Shown one piece after another: positions 30,367 to 40,778 of a stretch of 64,000 nt of DNA (positions are counted from its first letter, which is position 1; each line of letters opens with the position of its first letter). Source of the DNA: Karstenula rhodostoma CBS 690.94. Taxonomy: Eukaryota; Ascomycota; Dothideomycetes; Pleosporales; Didymosphaeriaceae. The stretch covers positions 734,513 through 798,512 of the forward strand of contig MU001497.1 in NCBI GenBank assembly GCA_010093485.1, read 5' to 3'. The notes beneath the pieces were generated by a model, which ran no database searches, was not told the origin of the DNA, and saw nothing but the letters and a program-made list of their open reading frames with translations. The translations under genes and the position numbers were made by a program.

Positions 30367-32031
30367 AAAGGGTAAGACCAGAGGAGGAGGCTGCCGAAGA
30401 TGGAAATAGCAGCGCGCTGCGGCTTGGGGAACAAGGCGGTGGACAATATACCTTTGATCAAAGAAATGAGAATACGATAGCTGGAATCGGATTGCAGTCG
30501 GAGCGGCGCAGAATGATGATGGAACTTCCATTTACCATGCGTGGGGTCAATGTTGATCTGGCACCTAGTTCACCGAACGCTTGTGGATGTTGCGCGAGTG
30601 AATTCGCAAGCTTTCCGTTGAGCTTCTCTTCGACCCAATGTTGTCATCTTAGATAGCACCTATCACGCCGGCTGGAAAATACTTTCGCCCAATCTAAATC
30701 CCTCAAACTCTAGACGGTACTTCTCGTGTGAAGACAGCCTCTCTGCGGCTAGACGTCCTGCAGCCCCAGCCTCCTGTCATCATAGCGGGGAACCTGGTCG
30801 GCCTCTGACACGGTTACATTCCAATCTCGATGGATGGACAATGTCTCAGACCCGCATACCGCAGACCTATCGTCGATGATGGGGATGCGCTGCAAACGAT
30901 CGTGAATACTACATGGTGATTGTTCGAGCAGCATCCAGTAGCGCCAGCTGAAACGCCGTTACATCATTCCTGCTTCACGAGATCCATCCGCCGGAGTTTC
31001 TTCGCTCTTCACCAGGCACACTTGACGTGTGCCAAATGCTATCCGGCTGTTTCGAAATAGCGTTGGGCCAACGTCCACCGTTGAGGCACCAACAAAGGAA
31101 CCGCGGAGCCAGGGTGGCTGAACGTGGAATGCCGCCACACTTTACCCCAAAAATCCATGCGTTAGCGCAAGGGCTACTGTACACCAGCTGCAAGTCCTCG
31201 ACGGCAACCCTTCTAAGCTCACCTAGCACCACCCGTCTTGGCCACGAAAGCGGGATCCGTGCATCTTCCGACCAATTGCCTAAAATGCACTACTACGACA
31301 CCTTTGCTGAGCGGCAGAACTAACCGCGCACTTCATTGGAAAGAACGCCGTAGCTAACCATCACGTTTTGGGAGTGCATACAAGTGCGGGCTGCAAAGGA
31401 AAGGAATGTGGTTTTGATGGAGGAAATGACTCTCCCATGGTGAGTAGCCGTCCAGGGACTGGGTACCATATTTACCGTGCATAGCACGCGGGCTGTAGGA
31501 GCTCAACATTCCTGGCTGCTATGCGCTACGAACCACCTACTCAGAGCCTTCATGCGGGCTATGTGTACGTAAGATCGCGAGATGAGCTAGGATCCTCCAG
31601 CTAAAGAGGGGCCAACCGTACTTCCCAGTCGTGACATGCACGGCACGATGGCTGTAGAGTCATTGTCCAATGAGCTTCTCACACCCTGCAGTATTAGCCA
31701 TGATTACCAGCCCTCTTTGTGCGCTTGGGTCCACTAAAGTCAGCAGATTATATTGACGCGTACTGTGGACAAGCGATCGGCCCTGGTCCGAGTGTTCTTT
31801 CAAGCGCCGAAAACGTTACGATCATACGGATGAAACCCCGGCATAGGTATTTAGGTGTCGTGATCCTACCTTCATGTCTCTTCATCTCACTCTCGTTGTC
31901 GTGGATACTAGTTCTATTGCAGCCTTGTGACTGATACCTCGTTTCTCAGTCTACGCTTTCGTTACTTGTACCTACTCAGCACCGGTATATAAACAACTGT
32001 TGTCCTTTGGATATTTCCACTACTCGCAAAG
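30367..32031. other. 1.7-kb intergenic region, no gene seen
   Basis: No coding signal is recognised on either strand. The end forms the promoter of the PIR wall protein gene. Confidence 0.45.
31986..31993 (+). promoter_or_regulatory. TATA box of the PIR wall-protein gene
   Basis: TATATAAA lies 46 bp before the ATG at 32032, followed by a pyrimidine-containing leader. It is consistent with a strongly expressed cell-wall gene. Confidence 0.6.
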
Positions 32032-33322
32032 ATGAAGTCCTTCGTTCCTCTTGCCCTCGCGGCCTCTGTTGCCGCGCTTCCCCAACAGTCTTCTGGATCG
32101 GACTGCCAGGACTCCCGCGATGGCACCTTCGCCATCTCAGTCGTCAATGTCACCGACTCTTCCACCAAGCGAAGCGTCGAAAGACGCCAGCTTTCTGGTA
32201 TCCTTACCCTTTCCCTGAAGGATGGTGATCTGAAGGACCAGGCTGGTCGTACTGGCTACATTGCGGCGAACCACCAGTAAGACATCCAAGACCCGTATCA
32301 CCAAGGTGCATACTAACGCATCCATTAGGTTCCAGTTTGATCAGCCCGTCCAAGAAGGAGCTCTTGAGACATCTGGATTCTCCGTCTGCGGCAACGGATC
32401 TTTGGCCCTCGATGGCTCGGCGATCTGGTACCAGTGCTACTCTGGCGGATTCTACAACCTTTACGATGCGTCGCAAGGTCTGCAGTGCAACCAGATCTAC
32501 ATCTACGCTCAGTCAAGCGGTGGCTCCAGCGCGACCGGCGCGGTTAGCCAGTCTCCGGATGGACAGCCTGCTGCCTCTACCCAGGTCTCTGCGCCCGCTG
32601 TCTCCCAGCTCACCGATGGCCAGCCCCAAGCCCCTACATCCCAGGGCGCACCCGAGGTTACTGCGCCAGTAGTCTCTCAAATTCCTGACGGCCAGCCCCA
32701 GGCTCCTACATCTCAGGCTGCTGCTCCTGTCGTCTCTCAGATCTCCGACGGCCAACCTCAGGCTCCTACATCTCAGGCTCCTGCTCCTGTCGTCTCTCAG
32801 ATCTCCGACGGCCAACCCCAGGCTCCTACATCTCAGGCTGCTGCTCCTGTCGTCTCTCAGATCTCCGACGGCCAACCTCAGGCTCCTACATCTCAGGCAC
32901 CTGCTCCTGTCGTTTCTCAAATCAGCGACGGTCAGCCTCAGGTCCCTACCGCTGCTCCCGCGCCTAGCTCTGCCCCGGCCGGAATTCCCATCTCTCAGAT
33001 CAGCGATGGTCAGATCCAGGCTCCTACCGCCGCTCCATCTGGCGCCGTAGTCTCTCAGATCAGCGACGGTCAGCCCCAGGCTCCTGTTGCTACACCTGCA
33101 GTGTCCAGTGTCGCAGCACCCTACCCCACGGGAGCTGTCGTCTCCCAGATCTCCGACGGCCAGCCCCAGGCTCCTGTTGCCTCCGGCACCGGCGTCGGTA
33201 ACTACACCTCGCCGAACGCGACCGGCACTTCTGCTGTCGAGTTCCCCGGCGCTGCCACGACCCCTATGGCCGCTGTTGGCGCCATGGCGGCCGGCCTTAT
33301 GGCCATGGTCTTCATGCTATAA
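32032..33322 (+). CDS. PIR-type cell-wall protein with N-terminal Cys domain and GPI-like tail
   Basis: Exons 32032-32276 and 32329-33322 give 412 residues. A signal peptide (MKSFVPLALAASVAALP) is followed by a dibasic, Kex2-like region (KRSVERR). Next comes the four-Cys PIR domain, usually C-terminal: GILTLSLKDGDLKDQAGRTGYIAANHQFQFD, then VCGNGSLALDGSAIWYQCYSGGFYNLYD and CNQIYIYA. Ten PIR-like units follow (consensus SQISDGQPQAP), spaced by Ser/Thr/Ala/Pro linkers. A C-terminal hydrophobic stretch (AAVGAMAAGLMAMVFML) after a small-residue site resembles a GPI signal. The Gln of the SQISDGQ unit is the residue through which yeast Pir proteins are ester-linked to beta-1,3-glucan. The order here (Cys domain, then repeats, then anchor) reverses the yeast order. 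Confidence 0.88.
32671..32940 (+). repeat. 60-bp coding minisatellite (about 4.5 units)
   Basis: Near-identical 60-bp units run in exact register from 32671 to 32940, encoding VVSQISDGQPQAPTSQA(A/P)AP. Units alternate AA and PA in the linker, which suggests expansion in two-unit steps. The copy number may vary between strains. Confidence 0.9.
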
Positions 33323-34953
33323 GCATGAGGAAGATTTTTCATAGTCATTCTTGAGGACCTGGAATTTACTTGTCAATGGCGTATGTATGGGTTCACGAGA
33401 TTCATGCGCCACGCACTCCTTTCCAAGCAATTAGCGGCATCATCCATAATGTGTTGTGTCATGGTATGGTAATGGCGGATTGAGAGATGCATTGCAATGC
33501 TGTACATAGCTACAAGCACTAATTCTAATACGATTTATTATTTCAACATCCTCATTTTCCTGCGATGCGATCAGTACCACTTAAGTGTCTTGACAACTTG
33601 GGGATTTCCGGGATATGACATCATACCATTTCCGCTCCAGCTGTGCGATAAAGCTCAAACCCCGGAAACGCAACGACTATCGAACCCCGTGATGCTCCAG
33701 GCTATGCCGCCGCTACTGCACACAATGCAGAATACATGATGAGGGTATCTCTGAGGTGGTACGCTACTCGAATTCGATAGTCCAGATGCGGCGTGCTGAA
33801 GCTAGCCGGACGGCGCTTCTGGCTTTTTCCTCTGGCGGCTCAGCGGCTGAAAGCCCGCCACAATGGAACATTCAACGTGAAAATGTAGCTTAATGCAGGG
33901 TGGGTCCCTTTTTAGTTTCAGAAGGACCCGTTTCGAGGTCTCTGCTACTAAAAATCTGTGTTGAAGACATGCAGTTGTTTGCAGGATGTGATTCTGTCAC
34001 CCAAAACCGGAGTTTAGGGTTCAATCGTCTTGAGACATCTGCAGTGCTATAGCATACACAATAAACAATACACAATACACAGCTAGAACATGAACCCTTG
34101 CACCCCAAAGCAAACCAACACTACAGCAGAATCCGGTATCGGCAACGAAGACGAGGCTACGCTCGTAGCGTCCGGCACTAGACGGTACGGAAGTCACCTT
34201 GCACCCCCGAGTTTCCATCCCACTAGTCTACGGCAATCGCACAACCCACCGATGCCATGTTCGTGGAAGGACTCTCGGCAGCACGCGCTACGCGAGTAGC
34301 AGTTTTGCCTCTTTCACGACCGGCCAGCTCCACTGTCATGCCTGACATACGCAACCACTAAGAACGATCTCGATAGAATACGCCTGGCCGCGCGGCGGTG
34401 ACGCCCAGCGTGGCGAAGTGGGTTTCGTACCGTAGACATCTGCGCATTAAGACGACGCTGTTGCCGGTCGCAGCGAATCAAGAAGCTGTCTTCACTGGGA
34501 ATATGGAGTAGTATGGATATATGTTAGACCCCGCGGCCAATGAAAAGAAGATTGAAGCATTGGGTGTGTGTGTCCGTGTTAGGCAGGTTTCCCCGGTGGC
34601 CGTGTAGTACTTCGTGTTCTATTGAAACGGACCAGGGTCAGTGAGCCTGCTTACTTGATTGACTAGGAGTCAGCATCACCAGAAACATAGACCGTGGAAG
34701 AAGTCATAGTAAAGCCGAGAAAGAACCATAAAGACGCTGACCGAACAACAAGCACCAAGGCTCCAAACGAAACGATTGCTTGAACCCGTTTTGGCTCGGT
34801 AGTACCCGATAGCAAGCTGCTGCAACATACAGAGCAAGGGCACGTTGAGCATCGCAGTTAAAAAGAATATTACAGAATCACTCGGTTCAACCAAGGCACA
34901 GTGTGAAGTTTCAACATATCGTTCAGAGTCTACTCATGGCGCCGTATGGTCGC
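33323..34953. other. 1.6-kb convergent intergenic region
   Basis: No gene is called. A 72-codon hydrophobic frame on the minus strand (34894-34676) is noted but unsupported. Confidence 0.45.
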
Positions 34954-36694
34954 CTAGTTTTTTACATAAAGATCCACGTACTCATCAATATCCAGGTTGT
35001 CGAGCGTCTTGCTATCCTGGGCAAGGTCGACAAGCTTGTTCACGTGCTCCGCAGGGTAGTGGGGGCCGAGATGCGTCTTGTACTTGGCGAGGATTTCGGG
35101 CTTAGCCTCCTCTCGTCGCAGGCGGTGGCCCAGAGGAGCCTCGACGACTTCCTCGTCGAGCACGGTGCCGTCCTTCAATGTGATGGTCAGGGCGTTGGAG
35201 ATGGTGCGCTTGGAGGGGTCGTGGTAGTCTTTGGTGAACTGCGGGTCCTCCACGCAGCTGATGCGCTGTCTCAGGGACTCAACGAGGGCGGATGTGGCAG
35301 CCTCACTGTCATCGGGGTAGTCGGTGGCCTCGAGGCGGTTGAAGACGAACATGGTGGACACCATGTACTGTACGCAGTGGTCACGATCGGCAAAGTTCTC
35401 CATGGGCTTGAACTGCTTGTCGATGATGCGAATGCATGCCTCGTGAGTACGGTTTACAACGCTCTCAATGTCCTCGGCGGACTTGCCCATTGCCTTGAGC
35501 TTCTTGTTCAGGCGCTGGGCAGCCTCGACGGCGGTCTGGGAGTGGAATTCGGCTATGAAGGTTAACACACGATACCGTACCGGGGTTATGCAAATTACTC
35601 ACCAGGGTAGGAGACCTTGAACAGAACGTTCTCCATGACGTAGCTACCATACTCCCTCTGGAACTGGAAGGGCTTGCCGCCAAAGGCCACGTCGTAGAAG
35701 CCCCAAACGGGGGCAGAGAGCACAGTGGGAAGACCCTGCTCTCCCTTGAGCACCTTGAGTACGATGTTCACGGCCTTCTGGCACGCGTCACCTGCGGCCC
35801 AAGATTTGCGGGACATGGTGTTGGGCGAGTGCCTGTAGGTTCGGAGAGACTGGCCATCGACCCAAGCTTGAGAAATAGCGTCACGAGTTTGAGTCTCGTT
35901 CAGGCCCATCATCTTGGCTACCACAGCGGTGGATGCAAGCTTCACGAGCACAACGTGGTCGAGACCGACCTTGTTGAACGAGTTCTCCAGTGCCATGCAG
36001 CCCTGGATCTCGTGTGCCCTGATCATAGCCTCAAGGACATCCCTGACCTTGAAGATCTTGCCGTTACCAAGGTTTCCACCATTCTTGTTTGTTCGCGTGA
36101 TCCAGTCAGCGGTTGCGAGAATGGCGCCCAGGTTGTCTGAAGGGTGACCCCACTCAGCTGCGAGCCAGCAGTCGTTGAAGTCGAGCCATCGAATCATAGC
36201 GCCAATGTTGAAGGCACCGTTCACAGGGTCGAGCTGGTAGTTGGTACCGGGCACTTTGGTACCGTTGGGCACCACGGTGCCCTCGACGATAGGGCCGAGA
36301 ATGTTCCTGCATTGCTCGAACTCTAGCGCCTTGAGACCGCAGCCGAGGGTGTCAACAAAGACCCAGCGGGCAGTGTCGAACTGAGCAGACATCAGATAAT
36401 CTTGAGTCGAAGGTAGAAGGGACAATGGCATACCGCAAGCTCAGAATCGATCTTGACATTGTGGATGTAGTTGGCCACATCCTTGATCTCCGGGTCGTAC
36501 TCTCGGTTGCCAGTGACGGGCGGGGCAGCGCTCTTGAGGGAGGTCATGGTGGAGAAGGAAGTTGCGGCGGCTATGCGTGTGCTTGTAGGTGCGGTTCGGA
36601 GGGCAATTGGCCTCACGGCTCTTGCGCAAAGGGCTGACCGCTGACGGAGAAATCGTGATGCGGTGCTGCACAGGTTGCGACTGAAGGTCGACAT
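34954..36694 (-). CDS. prpD: Mitochondrial 2-methylcitrate dehydratase (PrpD family)
   Basis: Three exons, 36694-36434, 36380-35603 and 35552-34954, give 545 residues. The N-terminus is an Arg/Ser/Ala-rich mitochondrial presequence ([20 protein letters not shown] and on). The PrpD fold begins near [19 protein letters not shown]. Typical motifs follow: [78 protein letters not shown] and [12 protein letters not shown]. The enzyme dehydrates 2-methylcitrate to 2-methyl-cis-aconitate in the methylcitrate cycle, which removes propionyl-CoA. Neither methylcitrate synthase nor lyase is in the window. The exon-1/2 splice restores ELA-FDTAR exactly. Confidence 0.95.
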
Positions 36695-37469
36695 TCTCAG
36701 ATTAGCTTTCCTGCGAGCTCGGGCGATGTCGGAGCAGCTCTAGAATCAAGAGGGAGTGCCGTACGCGTGTTTGCAGAGGCTGGCGCTCTGGAGAATATCA
36801 AGGTCGGTGTTTCGTCGCAACCTCCAGCGCTATTCGGGTGAGGGAACAACAGCCGCTGGGAACCGAGGTCTTGGAAGCTGCGCGAAAGTTATTCCGCCGG
36901 CCGACCATGTAACAGCTGCCAGGCCGGGCAGACCCTGGGCTAGATGTTTGTTGTTTGTTGATCTTTCCACGTACTTTGTATACTCAGCGGTGCGCTTCAG
37001 GGTGCTCTGAGGTCTAGAACGCGACATGGATAGCTCTTGCACAATGCAAGCTGCCGTCTTCTTCCAACATGCGTGCCGCTCAACCCCGCATCAAGCGCCT
37101 CGCCCCCGGGGGGCTGCACGTGTCCGTGCGTCCGCCTTGCCGAGATCCTGTCTCAGAGTCAGATCGAGATGCACAACGTCCGCCATCAGTCAAACGTCCG
37201 AGTTACATGCTTCGGTCACTGCATTTCACAGGTACTCATAGTGTGATTGATTGAGGCTTAGTGTTTGATATATACTGTTTTGATGTCTTGGGGTGCCCGT
37301 TAATGCGTCCATGAGGCTTGCCTTTAGCCTGAGGAGTCCCTAGAGTTGAATTGCTGTCCAATGCACCGTGGGATGGCAAAAAGCACCTTTTCCCCAAAGC
37401 GCCTGCCTCCCACTTCATACAACACGGACTGCCACCTGATTCAATCGACATAGAGCTAAGCATTGCGCT
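36695..37469. other. Intergenic, no gene seen
   Basis: This includes the PrpD promoter and the 3' flank of ARPC4. Short open frames on both strands overlap and lack recognisable motifs. Confidence 0.45.
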
Positions 37470-38181
37470 CAGTCGAACTGCGTATTCTGTGAGTATGTTG
37501 CGGTCGATTTGCGTGTGATGTTAGAGACATACCGGTGTCAGGAAGGATTCGGCAACAAATCGAGCTCTTGCATTCAGCTGTCATGGGTCAGCATGTCTCC
37601 GTGGAAACGTATGATCGTGCTTACGAAGAGCTTCATCTCCGAGATCTCCTTGTCCACTTCCTCCATAAACTGGATGATGAAATCCACCAGCTTGTGCTTC
37701 AACATCTCCTCGGTATGGAAGTTGGTGATGAGGAAGGAGATGTCATAACCCTAGCCGTGTAAGCCTGCCGCATGCTGATCCTCCTCCGCCACCGCATACC
37801 TTGACCGGTTTCCTTCGTAGGATGAAGAAAGCCTCCGCTCGTTGCGTCAGGAAGCGCGTGAACTTGTGCACGAGGATGTGTTCTATCTCGTCCGCCTGCT
37901 TAATCTTTATGCTTATCCGCACGCTGTTGATGCTGGGCTCGATCAGGACCCTCTCGTTCTCGTTCCTCGATACGGTAAGAGGGTTCAGCAGCACTTCCGG
38001 CGAGCTAGCAGCTTCGATCTCGGGGACATTGTGTCTTTCTGAGGCTTGGGACGCAAAGTTGGAGAGAGAGAGGGCGGCCGTGAGCGACGACCGCACGCAT
38101 TGGAGGTACGGGCGGAGGGATTGGGACTGTAGGCGTCAGCAGACGGCCGTGTCGCCGTCACTTTGGGTGCGCAAATACCAT
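37470..38181 (-). CDS. ARC19: Arp2/3 complex subunit 4 (ARPC4, 20 kDa)
   Basis: Five exons reconstruct a full-length 169-residue protein: 38181-38179 (start codon only), 38126-37800, 37750-37625, 37577-37533 and 37478-37470 (Phe-Asp-stop). The sequence shows the family core: [53 protein letters not shown] (here [17 protein letters not shown]), [66 protein letters not shown] and [17 protein letters not shown]4 and ARPC2 form the structural spine of the Arp2/3 actin-branching complex, needed for endocytosis. Two tiny exons at the ends make automatic annotation error-prone. All junctions have GT..AG. Longer plus-strand frames in the region are shadows. Confidence 0.96.
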
Positions 38182-38467
38182 CTTGTTGTGAGGTCAAGCC
38201 CCGCGAGCTCGCACTAGGAAGGTGATGTCGGAAACGCAAGGCAGCGAGCTATACCATGCCAATATCAGATGTCTGCGATGAGGTCGTGGTGGGGAAGCTG
38301 TTGGCTACCTCCCCACTAGCGTCTTGGCACCCATGTTGCCTCCATGGGTTTCTGTCGCAGACCACATTTGCCCCGCGAGCCACCGCTGAACAATATCTCT
38401 CTACTTTCTCTCCTTCGGTCTCGCAGCCTCTACGCATTCCTTACCGGGACTTCCCCAAATATCCACC
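38182..38467. promoter_or_regulatory. Bidirectional promoter between ARPC4 and UBP6
   Basis: 286 bp separate the two divergent start codons. No specific binding site is claimed. A plus-strand open frame running through this region into UBP6 (from 38256) is probably leader sequence. Confidence 0.55.
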
Positions 38468-40357
38468 ATGGCTTCAATACCAGGTACGTGGATTCATTCC
38501 GAGTGTCTCGGGGGATTTGTTTGCTAACATCTTGCACTTAGTGGTTGTGAAGCACCAGGGCAAAAAGCACGATGTCGAAGTCGACCCTTCCTCCGACGGC
38601 GCAACGTTCAAGTTGCAGCTCTTTTCCCTCACCGGCGTCGAGCCAGAGCGCCAGAAAATCATCGTCAAGGGCGGCCAGCTCAAGGATGACGCCGACATGT
38701 CCAAGCTGGGCCTGAAACCCAAGCAGACCCTCATGATGATGGGTACACCGTCGGGAGACGCAAACACAATAGAAAGACCGAAAGAGAAGATTCGCTTTCT
38801 CGAGGATATGACCGAAGCAGAAGCCGCGCAGATTGACGGTGCCACCCCGGCTGGCCTGCAGAATCTGGGAAACACCTGCTACATGAACTCCACACTCCAG
38901 ACGTTGCGCTCTATACCTGAACTTCAGGAAGAGCTCTTGCAATACTCCGCCAGGTACGTCCGGTTACCGCTGTCCGTTCGCTTTACAAAACGCTCACATA
39001 TCCAGCAATGCCGGTTCAAGCTCAGCAAGCCAGCTCAGCCAGTTCGGTCTCGGTGGCCTCGGCGCCTCCATGGATCTTACAGGCAGCCTGCGCGATCTCT
39101 TCAAGCAGATGTCCGAGACCCAGCAGGGATTCCCTCCGCTGATGTTCCTCAACGCCCTCCGAACCGCTTTTCCTCAGTTCGCGCAAAAGTCTAAGGACGG
39201 TCACGGCTATGCACAGCAGGACGCAGAAGAGGCATGGTCACAAATTGTATCACAGCTCCGACAAAAGCTTAAGATCAAGGGCGCGGGGCCATCTGACGGC
39301 GAGACGGCAAAAGACCTGTCCTTTATTGACAAGTACATGGCGGGAAAGTTCGAGTCCGTTATGGAATGCGACGAGCCTGCGGCTAAGGAAGGGGGCGAGG
39401 AACCCGTCCAGAGTGAGGACACTTTTTTCAAGCTCAACTGTCACATCACTGTTGACACGAACCATCTCCGTGATGGGCTGGCTGCCGGCTTGAAGGAGCA
39501 GATTGAGAAACGTTCCGAGGCATTGGGGCGAGATGCGCTGTACACCAAGACATCACGTATTGCACGACTTCCAAAGTACCTTACGGTGCACTTTGTACGC
39601 TTCGACTGGCGGAGAACGACCAGCAAGAAAGCAAAAATCATGCGGAAAGTTACCTTTCCAGAGGAGCTAGATGCGGTAGAATTCTGCACGGATGACTTGA
39701 AGAAGCTACTGATTCCGGTCCGAGACAAGATTCGCGACATCCGGAAGGAGGAAGAGGATGTTGACCGTGCCCGGAAGCGGCAGCGCCGCATGAAGGCTGG
39801 TGAGGAGAACGATGCTGGCCCAAATACCAAAGAGCCCCTCCAGAAGAAGTCCGAGGCCAAGCAGGCTGCCGAGAAGGCCAAGGAGGAAGACACGGAGATG
39901 CCAGACGTTGAATACAAGACGGAGGCTCAGATTGAGGAGGAGAGGGCTGCATCTATTCTAAAAGCCAAGAAAGAGCTCCTTGCATTGGTTGACTCGAAAA
40001 TGGCTGCGGACGAAGGGGCGAACCAAACTGGTCTCTATGAGCTTAGAGGAATCATTACACATCAGGGTGCCAGTGCCGACAGCGGTCATTACACCTCTTT
40101 CGTGAAGAAGCAGGGCACAAAGGATCCGGTGACCGGAAAGAGGAAAGAGGAAGATGGCAAGTGGTGGTGGTTCAACGACGACAAAGTGTCGGAAGTGGAT
40201 TCTGAGAGGATTCAGACTCTCTCTGGTGGCGGTAAGTCCGTCATCTTCTGTGAGCTTGTTCATCAGCTAATTGTCATTAGGTCAGAGCCACTCGGCGTTG
40301 ATCCTTCTTTACCGCGCAGTCCCGCTGGCCACTATTGACGGGGAGAACAAGGCATAG
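38468..40357 (+). CDS. UBP6: Ubiquitin carboxyl-terminal hydrolase UBP6 (USP14 homologue)
   Basis: Four exons, 38468-38483, 38542-38953, 39006-40231 and 40281-40357, give 576 residues. An N-terminal ubiquitin-like domain (VVVKHQGKKHDVEVDPSSDG, VKGGQLKDDADMSKLGLKPK) is followed by the USP catalytic core: the Cys box GLQNLGNTCYMNSTLQTL (Cys118) and the His box GIITHQGASADSGHYTSFVK. The core continues with WWWFNDDKVSEV and ends in ALILLYRA across the last intron. A charged Lys/Glu insertion lies between the boxes. UBP6 binds the proteasome base through its UBL domain and trims ubiquitin chains from substrates. The first exon carries just five codons plus one base. The start at 38468 fits the CCACC-ATG context. 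Confidence 0.97.
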
Positions 40358-40778
40358 ACGCGAGGACCCTCACTCGTCGGGACGTTCGACACTCATCTTC
40401 ACCTTCTGTGTGCTGGACATGACAACGAGCAACGAAGCATGACATTTGGCGTTGCATAGAGGCACATGCATGGGCGGAACATGGAAGAAGCCATAGCATA
40501 CTTGGGCTTACAATGCAGATGTGATATCATAGCAAATGTCTTGGGTATGACCTTTCATTCACTTACTCATTGTGTTTCTCGCGTGACGAAGCCAACGCGG
40601 ACGCGTTCGACCGCGTCTGCTCGCACACGCGCCAAGCCAAGTTTGCTCCCTTCACTTTCCGAGTTCCCACACATATCCCCAATCGTACACTCCCACACTC
40701 AGAATTGCGTGCGCTATGTTATCGACCTGTTCTCTGTTGTACTAGTCTCATATTTCGTCGCGTGTACTATTCGGCGCC
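40358..40778. other. Intergenic, no gene seen
   Basis: This is the UBP6 3' flank and the REC8 promoter. The perfect palindrome GACGCGTTCGACCGCGTC-like segment near 40601-40618 is GC-rich but not assigned. Confidence 0.35.

Noticed and set aside
34676..34894. 72-codon hydrophobic minus-strand frame downstream of PrpD
   Set aside because: No family resemblance and located in a 3' flank; hydrophobicity alone is not evidence.
37509..38042. Plus-strand frames resembling a leucine-rich protein
   Set aside because: They are the antisense of ARPC4, whose five exons reproduce the whole known subunit.
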